A stretch of DNA of 64,000 nt from Neurospora tetraspora. Its lineage: Eukaryota; Ascomycota; Sordariomycetes; Sordariales; Sordariaceae. The stretch is taken from contig NW_026944383.1 of the NCBI RefSeq assembly GCF_033439725.1, positions 2,976,001-3,040,000 on the forward strand, in the 5' to 3' direction. A model generated the notes under the pieces. It saw nothing but the letters and a program-made list of their open reading frames with translations, made no database searches and was not told the origin of the DNA. This document shows positions 1 to 10,954 of the stretch, piece by piece (the stretch's first letter is position 1; each line of letters begins with the position of its first letter). The translations under genes and the position numbers were made by a program.

Positions 1-29
1 AATGGAAACTAACACACCAACAACAATAG

Positions 30-298
30 GCGTCGGAGGTCGCGAAGGCGCCTTCTCCATGTGCACCTTCTGGCTCGTCGAAGCCTTGACGCGCGCCAGC
101 GTCTACGAGCCCAAGTACCTGGTGCGGGCCATCAACCTGTTCGAGAACATGCTCAGCTTCTCGAACCACCTGATGATGTTTTCCGAGGAGATCTCGCGCA
201 GCGGCGAGCAGCTGGGCAACACGCCGCAGGCTTTCAGCCACTTGGCGCTCATCAGCGCCGCTTTTAACCTTGACCGTGTAAGCGAGTTCAAGCGATGA
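30..298 (+). CDS. Glycoside hydrolase family 15 protein, C-terminal exon (partial)
   Basis: This is the last exon of a gene that begins before the window. The first 29 bases look like an intron end, with a CTAAC branch-like motif at 8-12 and an ATAG acceptor at 26-29. The exon encodes about 89 residues ending in TGA. It holds the C-terminal signature of GH15 glucoamylase/trehalase-type (alpha/alpha)6-barrel enzymes: [20 protein letters not shown], then a helix with [19 protein letters not shown], then [18 protein letters not shown]. In this family the Glu of the SEEI segment lies close to the catalytic base, but I cannot assign it with certainty here. Proteins of this subgroup are usually cytosolic trehalase- or glucoamylase-like glycosidases. 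Substrate cannot be inferred from this piece. The gene is convergent with the RBM42-like gene downstream. Confidence 0.82.
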
Positions 299-872
299 AA
301 GCAGAAAGGGGGGGTTTGTGTCTAATTTGATTTGGTTTGATGATGGTGATGATGATGATGATATGGATGTTTTGTTTGTTTTATAAGGAACGATGTGCTG
401 CTATGCTAGCATTTGATTTGATTCAAGGTACTCGCTGACTGTTTAAAGAAATGTTGAGATTACTGTCTCTGTTGACTGAAGGGGGGGTTTGACTGGTCTA
501 GTTAGATCATTCACGTTTGGCGTTGCTGTTGAGTGATGATTCAGTGACGCTTGTAGACCAACAATGAAAATAAATGCGTGAAACCGTAAACCCAAGCATT
601 GGTGATATACTACAAGGCGGGTAAAACAAATATTCACACAAACATTACATCTGACAGATATTTGAACCACTTATTGACACTTTTGTGTTCTCTAATTCGG
701 GAAGTACACCAGACGAAAGCCGGGATATCAACATACCGTCTCCAAACTATCGCTTTCTATGCACAGCATCCATAACGCCCCTATAGTTCTTTTGAATGCA
801 CAAGTATCTCAATACGCAAGGCTCCTTAACGCCCTAAGATGAAGCACAAGAAAGTGAACCCAGCCAAGATGA
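299..872. other. Intergenic, convergent 3' ends
   Basis: This is the space between two convergent genes. It holds an imperfect GAT-rich microsatellite at about 339-363 and T-rich stretches suitable for 3' UTRs. I see no gene in it. Confidence 0.6.
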
Positions 873-2228
873 TCAACCAAGCAACTTCAATCCGCCCTTA
901 GTCTTCTGACCAGGCTTGGTCACTCCACTACCATGCGCAGGTCCAAGATGCGGCTCATACCCACCGCCAGCACCACCACCACCGCCTCCATCATGGCCCG
1001 CACCGGCGCCCATTCCACTACCGCTCTTCTTCTTATTATGATTGTTCTTCTTATCCTTCCACTTGCCGCCCTTCCGATCATCCTTCATCACCGTAGGCTT
1101 GATCTCCGTCTTGGCCTTATGCACCACCACGGGATGACTCTGGATATACTTGCCGTTCATCTCCTTCGCCGCCTGGAAGAAGTCCTCGGGGTCGCTAAAG
1201 CTGACAAACCCGAACCCTTTACTCTTGGTCGTCCGCTTGTCGCGCACCACCTTGGCCTTTTGCACGCTCTTCCAGCGCGAAAAGGCCTTGAGGAGCGACT
1301 CGTCCGTCGTCTCGCCTGCCAGGTTGCCCACGAAGAGGCGCAGGTGCGAGGGGTCCCACTCCAAAAGCGTGTCGTCCGTCCACTTCTTGCCGCCGCCCTC
1401 GCGCACGACTGTCTTCTTTTTCTCGCCGTCGGCGCCGGTTGTGGAGTTACTGCCGTTGTGAGCCGCGTAGGGGTCGCCTGCTGTTCCGGATGCTGCTGCT
1501 GCTGCGGCCGCGGCAGCCGCGGGATCCATCGCTGCGCCGTAGGCGGCTCCGTATTGAGCGGCGCCAGCACCATAGGCACCGGCTCCACCGCGCGCGCCGG
1601 GAACGTTGCCAGCGCCAGCAGCCTTATTGTTGGCGTTGTTGGGGTCGTTGGGCTCTTTGGGCATGTACGCGCTCTGCCACGCCGCTATCTGGGCCGCCTC
1701 GAGGGGGTCGTAGGTGGCGTCATGGTGATGGCCATGGTGGCCGGCGGTCGGGGCGGCGTTCGGAACGGGGAAAGGGTTGCGGATCTGAGGTGGAGTGGAA
1801 TAGCTGCCGTTGCCGGGGGTGCCGTATCCGTATGCGGCTTGTTGCTGGTAGCCCGATGCTTGGGGGTAACTGCCGTATGTCGTGTTTGCTTGGCCATAGC
1901 CGCCACGGCCGCCTCCTACGCCGGGAAGGGCTGGTTGACGAGCGCCGTATGGGGTGGGTGCGCCATAGCTACCGGGCGCTGCGGCGCCGAGAGCTGGGCT
2001 ATAGCCGGGAGCTGCGGTGTACGACGAGGTTGCTGCCGCGGTTGTTGGGGTCGCGGGATAGCCTGGAGCTGGAGATGGAGATGGGGCGGCGCTGAAGGAC
2101 CGCGCAGAGTGGATCGCGGGTTGAAAGGCAGGCTTGAAGCCGCCGGGCTGCTTTGCTGGTGGCGGTCGGGGAGGCAGCGACGAATGGGTCGTGTTCTTGG
2201 AGACACCTGGAGGACCGGGGTACGACAT
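873..2228 (-). CDS. RBM42-like RNA-binding protein with one RRM
   Basis: Single-exon frame of 451 aa ending in TGA. I chose the ATG at 2228 because it begins MSYPGPPG, the usual start of fungal homologues. The frame stays open to 2264 without a better context. Residues 1-280 are low-complexity Pro/Ala/Gly/Tyr-rich sequence with a short His cluster and a poly-Ala run. Residues about 296-375 form one RNA recognition motif, with RNP2 LFVGNL near 298 and RNP1 KGFGFVSF about 40 residues later, followed by the IQSHPVVVHKAK segment typical of the RBM42 subfamily. The C-terminal tail is Lys- and Gly-rich. RBM42 proteins are nuclear and associate with spliceosomal and hnRNP factors. A role in pre-mRNA processing is inferred from the family. 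Confidence 0.88.
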   Translation of the reverse strand: MSYPGPPGVSKNTTHSSLPPRPPPAKQPGGFKPAFQPAIHSARSFSAAPSPSPAPGYPATPTTAAATSSYTAAPGYSPALGAAAPGSYGAPTPYGARQPALPGVGGGRGGYGQANTTYGSYPQASGYQQQAAYGYGTPGNGSYSTPPQIRNPFPVPNAAPTAGHHGHHHDATYDPLEAAQIAAWQSAYMPKEPNDPNNANNKAAGAGNVPGARGGAGAYGAGAAQYGAAYGAAMDPAAAAAAAAAASGTAGDPYAAHNGSNSTTGADGEKKKTVVREGGGKKWTDDTLLEWDPSHLRLFVGNLAGETTDESLLKAFSRWKSVQKAKVVRDKRTTKSKGFGFVSFSDPEDFFQAAKEMNGKYIQSHPVVVHKAKTEIKPTVMKDDRKGGKWKDKKNNHNKKKSGSGMGAGAGHDGGGGGGAGGGYEPHLGPAHGSGVTKPGQKTKGGLKLLG

Positions 2229-3299
2229 GATGAATTTCTCGCGCCGACAAGAAGAGAGAAACAACTTGGTTCAAGTCTGTTTTTTGTGCTTGTTTCACGT
2301 ACCTGTGAGCCCAGCCCGGCAGTGTTCTGCGCTTTGTGGTAGGTATCCTCCTGTGTTCAGGTACTGTCGGGCTTGTCCGGTCAAGAGTTGGCTCACGAGA
2401 GTTGCAGGCAAGAGATTGTAAGAGGTGTGTGTTGTGGTTTGGCTATCAGGATCGCGAATTGAACCAGGCACGGACGTCAGCGGCCATGTACTGTGTCTGT
2501 AAGTTCCATTTGTGGAGTCCGGCCGAAACTGACTGAACCGGATGGAGACGCGGTGCTTCAGTTGCTTGGCGTCGCTCTCCAATCCGTCACACCCTGGACC
2601 GTGACCACTGTGGTCCTCATCCTCACAGGTGCCGCAGCGCAGTGCCTTTCGGACCGATCAGCCACAAGCCAAGATGAGAATCTCCAGTATCGATACGTAA
2701 TCAATCAGTTACATGTGGCTGTGCTATCCCTCACAAGAACTCCTTGCTGATGACGAGGAACGAAACATTGGTGGCGACGAAACCACGAGCTAACTCGGTC
2801 CAGTTGCGAACTCCAAAATCAACACCATCGTCGTGACGGTCAGTGTCACACTCGCTTTGGTGGATATTTTGAGCACTACCTCTACATAGTAGACGGAAAA
2901 CGTCCACGGGGTTGACCCCCACGTCCCCACGCCCCCACTCGTTTTCAGGGTTGGGTATGGAGCAGGCAGTGGTGGGAGCCCAGGGTTTTCAATAGTGTAG
3001 AATTTCACTTGTATGTATCGTACTGCAGCGTATTGCTCACTATCGTACAATTTCTCTTTCGACAGGAGCAATCCTCTGGAGGTCCGGTACTGGTAATATG
3101 GAGAACTAATATCAAGTTGAGGCGCGAGCAGAAACCTTCCGAGAGGTCTTACATCTCTAACGCAAGATCGCAAGCTCCATACCAAACAGGCTGAACTTCC
3201 ATCTTTGGTTTCTATTTGTGCCTGGGTTTCGATGACTCCGCAACAAAGCAACAATAAAGCTGGGTAAGCTTATATATGTTTTGGCAGCCCTAGTGTTCA
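2229..3299. other. Intergenic, upstream of the RBM42-like gene
   Basis: Promoter side of the RBM42-like gene, then unique sequence with no convincing gene. A small GTGAC/GTCAC inverted repeat lies around 2833-2849. Short open frames here show no family resemblance or splice logic. Confidence 0.5.
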
Positions 3300-5870
3300 A
3301 TAGGAACTGAAAAAATGGCATTTTTTACCTTTCTTGTTTAAACTTTCGAATATTATGCTAATTCAAGGTCTGTGCTCACGCCCGTACACCTTATCCACTA
3401 GAATTAGAAAAATCTTTCTATCTCAATCAACCATACCCTTTATAACAAACCAATGAGCACACTAGAACTCCCAGAATCAGCAGTATCACCAGCAACAATG
3501 CCCCTAGTCTGTCAAGCTCGTAATAAAATTATCTACAAGGAATACAACCTTCGTAATAAACCAGGGCGCCATATTTAAATCGCCTTTTACCATCACTATA
3601 ACTAGCACTAAGTGTCATGGGGCTAGCGCCCAGTTGATATATTTGGTTATTACCAAGCGTGCTAAGCCGAATTAGGGGTTATTACATAGCGCTAAGGCTA
3701 ATACGAGTCCTCTAGTTTGCTAGACCCATATATTTGCCTAGCCTATACAGTCTTGGCTCTGGTTGTATAAAACCTTCTTTTGACTGCTCCCTTCTGGAGC
3801 AGTCCTTTTCCTCTCTGTCAAATATAGCATTTCAACCTTACACGACTGCTCGCTGTACAATACTCTCGCAGACCCATTACACTAAGTAATAAATATTACC
3901 CAATTATAGTCTTACCTCGATAACTATATGGAGTATTAGATTTATCGAATTAATTAATAATTCTAAGACCGCAATAATATTCATCGTTATACTGTAGTAT
4001 TCAACGATTAATAAAAGAAAAAAATCGACTACTACGCTATTAAAACTATACTATTAAATAGCCGCCCATTCAACCTCTTTGAATCATCCTCTATAAGGGT
4101 ATTTCTTTATACTCTCGTCCCAGTCTATACCCCGCCAAACGCTAACCTTCTCGTAAACGATTAACTCCCCATCATTTACGCGCAAATAAAGGAGTAGATT
4201 CTCACGCATTACATTACCTCATTTTTATATATTAACGTCTTCTTTAACGAATTAAATGATTACTTTAGTATACGTATTATTAATATTTCTATCTCTTACC
4301 CACCTAGTAATATATTCTTTTTCTAATATAATAGGTATATGAAGTCTACCGAATATACTTCGATAAACCTCGCCAATATCGTCTCTAGAGTTTGTAATAA
4401 AATTAGTATTTTTCCCGTTAAAATTATACTTTTATTACTAATATATATAACTCTGCCCGGCGTACGATATATAACTTTATTAACGACCGCTTTAGAGCCT
4501 CCTTTATTATTTTATATAATTTATATTCGTTCTAATTGTTAATAAAGAATATAATTAATTTATAGGCCTTTCGAATATTAAATTAATAAATCAATACCTT
4601 CGTCAATTACTTCTATACCTCTAAATTATAATTTGCGTACTTAAAGGGATTTACACTAAAATTCTATAATAAAATTATTAATATATTAGTAAAATTAATT
4701 AAATAATCCCTTAATTATTTATTTTACACTATAAAGTAACCAAATTAATATAATTACCCGATAGAAGTTACAATATAGATCTATACGTTCAATCTAACGC
4801 GCTAAACCTATATTATAAATATTTATATGCAATGTATAGTATTGAGGTTAGGCGCCCTATTAAGAAACTCCTTACAGTAACGACAGCCACGAACTTATAC
4901 GATTTATATACGTTATTAAGGTTATCAAGGACCCTTATTTCTAATACGGTCTCAATACCTTCATGAGGTTTATAGAACCTCTTTATAAAGCCTAATTATT
5001 CTTAGAAACAAACCGCTCGACTATCGTTTATATTATCCCTAAATGGATTTCGGTTTAGTAGTCTTAGGTTTAATTACGTTATTCTATTAGCGTTATTGAC
5101 TTTTAGGAGTTCAAACGTCTCTACGTATTAAGGAAGAATAAATAATTAATTCCTATTAATCAGTTAGGGTTCCTTTTATACCCTCTTACTACCTAAGATG
5201 TATTTACTAATATTACCCCGCCTATTCATAACGTTACTAATATAGTTATCAATTACTTGAAATAGTATACCTTTACCCTCAATAATATAATAGAGGCCTA
5301 ATTAATCGAGGACTTTTTAGCGTTTAGAATCCATAATAGAATCTACGCACTAAACGCTAATTTCTAGAACTTCAACGGCATAAAGCCACATCATTTCTAG
5401 AGTATACTACAAGACAGCGGCTCGCTCATTACACCCCTTACTATAAGGGTATTCAATATTCTAACTAATAGCATATTATATAAAAGAGCCTTCTCTACTA
5501 TAAACTTCCTAAAGAACCTAAGGCGCAACCGCCTTACTACTAATAAAATAGATATAGCAACCTTTATTTATATAAATGGCAAGAAACTCTGCAACCTCTA
5601 ACAATTTTTTGCTGAGCTGTCTATAGCTCAAAGAGATGAGCTGCTAGCGGAAATCAAGAAGCAGCTATATAATCACATGCAAGAAGGCATTATTAAGGAG
5701 ATTCAAGGTATCAACATCAACGGAGAGGAAGCCAAGTAACCTTCTTAATAAGGGCATTATCATACCTATGGGAGTCGCCAAATAGTAAAAGCAGTATATC
5801 AATAAAAATCCAATAAATCTGACGTCTTCAATTATCTATATAATAATCGATTTGCTACATTTTTGGGGTT
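3300..5870. mobile_element. A/T-rich LTR-retrotransposon relic, RIP-like decay
   Basis: The sequence changes abruptly to very A/T-rich DNA full of TA dinucleotides, unlike the GC-balanced neighbours. This is the expected look of a repeat mutated by repeat-induced point mutation (C to T, mainly in CpA). A candidate terminal repeat lies at 3613-3859. A less altered, coding-like stretch lies near 5573-5740. The copy is heavily broken, with many breaks in every frame, and is old enough that the family (Ty1/copia or Ty3/gypsy) cannot be decided by eye. No second LTR is visible at the right end, so it is probably incomplete. Confidence 0.6.
3613..3859 (+). repeat. Candidate LTR of the A/T-rich relic
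   Basis: About 247 bp that starts TGTCA and ends TGTACA, as retroviral-type LTRs do (TG...CA). It contains a TATAAAA box near 3766 and an ACTGCTCC/GGAGCAGT hairpin at 3783-3803. It is more GC-balanced than the DNA that follows. Without a second copy in the window, the boundaries are a judgement from these end motifs only. Confidence 0.45.
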
Positions 5871-7912
5871 TTGAGCCCAGATTCTGTGCGCTGGGGGGTG
5901 GGCTCAACTGGGCTCAACTGGGCTTGACTGGGCTCAACTGGGCCCCATATAATCACGTGTACTGGTAAGTGATGAAAAAATGGCCATTTTTGCATGAAAT
6001 TGACGGTAAATTTCGTAACTGACGACGAACCAGTCAGACCGATGGATCACTAGGCAGCCCGGTAATCAGATGATTGTGTGGGGGATGGGGGTCAGCAAAA
6101 CAATGGAGATGTGGACAGTTGACACAAGGAGGAGGTTGGCTTTTATATATTAATTGTTAGGCTATTTCCGAATCCAGAGGTCCATATGTCCTTCTCGCTG
6201 TCAAATCCTGGCGTATGAATGCCCCGGGCTTCACGAACAAGCGCATTGGAATACCGAACCAACCCATCATGTTTTTCTTATGTACAATAGCGGTTGCCAT
6301 CCCATGGCACTTCGGGGTTTGCGTGGGAACGCAGTTTGGTGGCTAAAACCATGCCGGCTCATCCGGGGTTGCCTACCATCAGTGCTTATGACCAGATATT
6401 TAAGGGTGACTGAGAATCGGGCAACTCATAGAATGAGGAACCAAGCGGAATGGACGAAAGGTTCCTAGAGGGCTATGGAAAGATAGCAGCTACTGGACAT
6501 GATCGCAAGTCTTCGTAGTGAAGCTTACCGAACATGCCAGGTGAGCAGTCACCATTTGGGTCATCGGAGACTGTTTGCCATAAAGGGTTATTTTTCTTGA
6601 ATGCCACAAAGCAATGCTTCACGATGATCGTACAGCTGGTGTTGGGACGGCTGGGAGCTTGGGTGGGATGCAAAGACCAAACGGTCCGACCAAACCAGGG
6701 GTCACCGGCGATGAACCTAACCTTTTCCGTCTGGGCCGTCCTAGGTTCGGAGGAGCATGAAGGAAGGACGGGATTGCGAAACCGCAACAGACTAAAAACA
6801 CGCTTCGACAGGGGTGGTTGGGGGTGGACAAGCCCGAACTTACAAATATAAACTGACAAAGCTGCCGTCCTTGTGCTACTTCAGTCAACTTTGTGAGTGC
6901 TCGACGGACATGTCTACCGGCCGGTTGTACATAGTAAACGAGAGTCTAATGACCTCCATAAGCATTACCGATAACCAGCTTGCCTGACATTCTTGACCGG
7001 TTTTCTGGGTCGAGATGTATGATGCCGAGAATGTATACCTTACCGAGCTTGCCTCACGTACCGGCTCGGTGCACACTGGCATCAAAAGCCAAGCTCTCTA
7101 GGTTGGAATGGTTGACCTCAACGAAGTGGTAAATGTGTGGATCGTTTCGCACCATTTGGGGTGTCGGGCTGATCCAGATCAACTTACAAATGGGATATGG
7201 AGCCTTCCGATCCCGCCGCGGGGGTTTTTCTGAGGCAGCACGGCGGGATTATTTCTTCCAGGCACACAGGTCCACGGGAGAAAATGCCGGCTACCCATTC
7301 TGCAGCTGTCATCGCAAGTAGATCATGTTTGGAAGGATGAAAACCCCGTTCTCGTCGGGATACAAGATGGTAGCAGACGGACACTTGCCCACTCGACTTT
7401 CCTCCCGTACCCATGACATTGGATGATGCAGCGAGGCAACGACGATCTCCGCTGGCTGGCTGGCTGTCTGTCTGTGGGTGCAAATGTCAAAAAGTGAGGT
7501 ATCCGGAGCGGACGACAAGAGTGGAACTCGTGTGCTATCACCGGTCTGCAACTAAGGATTCTAGCGAAAGGTACAGGCCAAGATGATGCAGGGCCTGTTC
7601 GGATTTTGAATGTGTTTCCACTTGTTGCAAGCAGTGACATTTTAGCTTGCCCGCTACGACGCTGATTGACTCCCCATTGACCCCTCCGAAGCCGAAGACT
7701 CCAGGATCCCTCTCCAAAGTTTCGTCATTACCTCAGCCCGCAGGTACTTTCTTTATTTGACCCCCTCCTTCCCCCCCCATTGGAAATCCCTCTCCGTTGA
7801 GTAATCTCTTCTTCTCCAACTCATTTCATCTTGCCTTTTGCTTCTTGTTCTTCCAAACAACCCAACGCTTGAGGAATCTCGTAAACTAAGATACCCTACA
7901 AAAGCTTACAAG
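5871..7912. other. Intergenic, upstream of gnd1
   Basis: GC-balanced DNA after the A/T-rich relic. It contains the 10-bp tandem repeat at 5901-5940 and a palindrome AAAAATGGCCATTTTT near 5974-5989. The last 200 bp before the 6-phosphogluconate dehydrogenase ATG are pyrimidine-rich, with C/T tracts at 7761-7780 and 7805-7860, as in strong fungal housekeeping promoters. I see no supported gene. Open frames on both strands at 6473-6888 overlap each other and match nothing I recognise. Confidence 0.5.
5901..5940 (+). repeat. Tandem repeat, four copies of GGCTCAACTG
   Basis: Four head-to-tail 10-bp units. Three are identical and one reads GGCTTGACTG, which differs by two C/T-type changes. It lies just outside the right edge of the A/T-rich relic. 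Confidence 0.9.
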
Positions 7913-9920
7913 ATGTCTGGACCTGTGTAAGTCCTTTTCACTACCCCGCCTCCCCCGCTCTACCCGCCCGTCAGTGTTCTCTGTTGGAAGCTCTCGATCT
8001 TACCACGGCGCGCATTCTGCTAGCGCTCAGAGTGTAACTGTGTATCGATGAGGGTCCTCTTGCGAGGAACCAGAGTCCTCTCGCCGTGATGTGTGACGGA
8101 AAGAGCTTGCTTGCCCTGTTTGCCCTGCATACCAACTGAGTGCCTCCAGCGCTCGCCTAGCGAACATCATTGTTGGCGGAGCTGTGAAGCCGGGCTCCCA
8201 GTCCCAATCCCAAAGTCAGACAAGTGCTAACGATGCTCCAAGCGCTGATATCGGCCTCATCGGCCTGGCCGTCATGTAAGTTAATGCTCATCGGGCATCC
8301 CCTCAACCCTGCCGCACTGGGCCTCGCTAACGTGGCGTGTGATAGGGGTCAGAACCTGATCCTCAACATGGCCGACCATGGCTTCACCGTCTGCGCCTTC
8401 AACCGTACCGTTTCCAAGGTCGACGACTTCCTTGCCAACGAGGCCAAGGGCAAGTCGATCGTTGGTGCCAAGAGCACCGAGGAGTTCGTCTCCAAGCTCA
8501 AGTCCCCCCGCCGCATCATGCTCCTCGTCCAGGCCGGCAAGCCCGTCGATGACTGGATCGAGACCCTCCTCCCCCTCCTCGAGAAGGGCGACATCATCAT
8601 TGATGGCGGCAACTCTCACTTCCCCGACAGCAACCGCAGGACAAAGTACCTTGCCTCCAAGGGCCTCCACTTCGTTGGTTCCGGTGTCTCTGGTGGTGAG
8701 GAGGGTGCCCGCTTCGGCCCTTCGCTCATGCCCGGTGGTGATGAGGCTGCCTGGCCTCACATCAAGGACATTTTCCAGGCCATTGCTGCCAAGAGCGACG
8801 GCGAGGCCTGCTGCGAGTGGGTCGGTGACGAGGGTGCTGGCCACTACGTCAAGATGGTCCACAACGGTATTGAGTACGGTGACATGCAGCTCATCTGCGA
8901 GGTCAGTACCCCCAATGCACTCTGCCATACGTGGTTTTTGAGGCGAATGAGTAAACTGATCTAACTTTTGACTTGGTACAGGCCTACGATATCATGAAGC
9001 GCGGTCTCGGCCTTTCCAACAAGGAAATGGGTGATGTGTTTGCCAAGTGGAACAAGGGCGTTCTCGACTCTTTCCTCATTGAGATCACCAGGGATATCAT
9101 GTACTTCAACGACGACGATGGCACTGCTCTCGTCGAGAAGATTCTCGACAAGGCTGGCCAGAAGGGTACCGGCAAGTGGACTGCTGTCAACGCCCTTGAC
9201 CTGGGCATGCCTGTCACCCTCATCGCCGAGGCTGTCCTTGCTCGCTGCCTGTCTGGCATCAAGGAGGAGCGTGTCAAGGCCTCCACCAAGCTCGAGTTCG
9301 TCGGCCGTGCCAACAAGTTCGAGGGTGATAAGGAGCAGTTCTTGGAGGACCTCGAGCAGGCTCTCTATGCTTCCAAGATCATCTCTTACGCCCAGGGCTT
9401 CATGCTCATGCAGGAGGTATGTGGATGCGCAGATAAATCTCCCAATGATGTGCAATGACTAATTTTATTGTTGTCATAGGCTGCTAAGGAGTACGGCTGG
9501 AAGCTCAACAAGCCTTCCATTGCCCTCATGTGGCGTGGCGGTTGCATTATCCGCTCCGTCTTCCTGAAGGACATCACCGCTGCGTACCGCAGCAACCCCG
9601 ATCTCGAGAACCTTTTGTTCGACGACTTCTTCAACAAGGCCATCCACAAGGCCCAGCCCGGCTGGCGTGATGTTGTCGCCAAGGCTGCTCTCCTTGGTCT
9701 TCCCACTCCCGCTTTCTCCACTGCTCTGTCGTGGTTCGACGGTTACCGCACCAAGGACCTCCCCGCGAACCTGCTCCAGGCTCAGCGCGACTACTTCGGC
9801 GCCCACACCTTCCTGATCAAGCCCGAGTACGCCAGCGAGAAGTACCCCGAGGGCAAGTACATCCACGTTAACTGGACTGGCCGCGGCGGCAACGTTTCCG
9901 CTTCCACCTACCAGGCATAA
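7913..9920 (+). CDS. gnd1: 6-phosphogluconate dehydrogenase, decarboxylating
   Basis: Oxidises 6-phosphogluconate to ribulose-5-phosphate and CO2 with NADP+, in the cytosolic oxidative pentose phosphate pathway. Five exons: 7913-7926, 8243-8275, 8346-8901, 8982-9416 and 9480-9920, giving 492 aa, the usual length. The tiny first exon (MSGPV) is followed by a 316-nt intron, then exon 2 supplies [11 protein letters not shown]. The dinucleotide fold reads [13 protein letters not shown] near residues 8-20. Substrate-site motifs [27 protein letters not shown] and the 6PGDH signature [20 protein letters not shown] (with the catalytic Lys) are all present. The C-terminal domain carries WRGGCIIRS. All junctions keep the family frame. 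Introns 2-4 are 70, 80 and 63 nt. Codon use is strongly C-ending, as expected for a highly expressed gene. Confidence 0.97.
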
Positions 9921-10954
9921 AGAAAGAGGTGTGGTATGGAATGGGCACGATATGATGGTGATGAGACGATCTAGACATAGGAAACGGTTGCTTCATTGTT
10001 TTGGCAACTAAAGAAAGGGTAAACACGCAAGATGGATGAGCCATGATGTCCATTTATGGTATGGACTGGAATTAAAAGGAGGTACTTTAGCATGAATTGG
10101 AATTCGATTTTTTTTTCTCGCAGCGAACAAGAACCATGACGTTGTACCGCATTGAACTCCAATGCACTGCAGATTATTTGCGATGCCCGTCCAATCCTGC
10201 TGAGGCGGAAGACCAGCTACTGCCGGCGGCTCAGGAGCAGTGAAGAACGAAACCGATAAGACGGACACTGGGCCTCGTGTAATACAGCGGTAAACCCTTG
10301 ATGCAGACTATAGATTGTGGTTCGTCGTTGTCCAGGAGATGTCCTCTCCGTACCTATCCACGCGCCATCCTGTCGAATGACAGTGTGCAGCGGTTTTGTA
10401 ACCAGGCTGAGACAGGGCCGCCGATAGGCTTGAGTCGACATGAGGCCAGACGCGGTCGTTCCTTCTATGGCAAAAATAATTGAAATGGTTCTGTTAAGCT
10501 GCAGGTGCCCCGTGAGCATTCGAATAGAGTTGGCTACTAGGTTGAGCCAAGAGGTAGTCACGTGTAGCTGTACTGTGGTGGGGCACACATGGGTCCGTTC
10601 CCGTTGACGTTTCTTCCCTCCCTTCCCATAAAAGCTGCCGCCAAGCGGCCCTGTTGCCTGCCGCCATCACTGGTTGGAACTTGCCCGACTGCATAGCTTG
10701 GTTCCTGAACGTAAAGTTCCCTTGTCGATCCACGAAGCGCGCAACGCCCCGGAAATCCACCTTCAACCGCGACGGGACAAGGCACCTGGTTTTCCAATCA
10801 CCATCCACTAGTACATCCGCCATTGACAAAGCCAATAGATAATATCAGCTTTACTGCCAGCTCCCCGGACTGAAATGTTTGCACAGGAATAATCATCACT
10901 TCACAATATTTTCTCTCCCCGACAAACCTCATATTTTGACCTCGACCAAACACA
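9921..10954. other. Intergenic between gnd1 and ssr4
   Basis: 3' flank of the dehydrogenase gene and promoter of the Ssr4 gene. Several overlapping short frames exist but none has family support or codon bias. I see no gene. Confidence 0.55.

Noticed and set aside
933-2342. 469-codon plus-strand frame opposite the RBM42-like gene
   Set aside because: It is the antisense shadow of a GC-rich coding sequence. The minus strand carries a clear RRM, while this frame has no family resemblance.
6473-6888. Overlapping 128-, 105- and 89-codon frames on both strands
   Set aside because: They overlap each other on opposite strands, lack splice logic and resemble no family.
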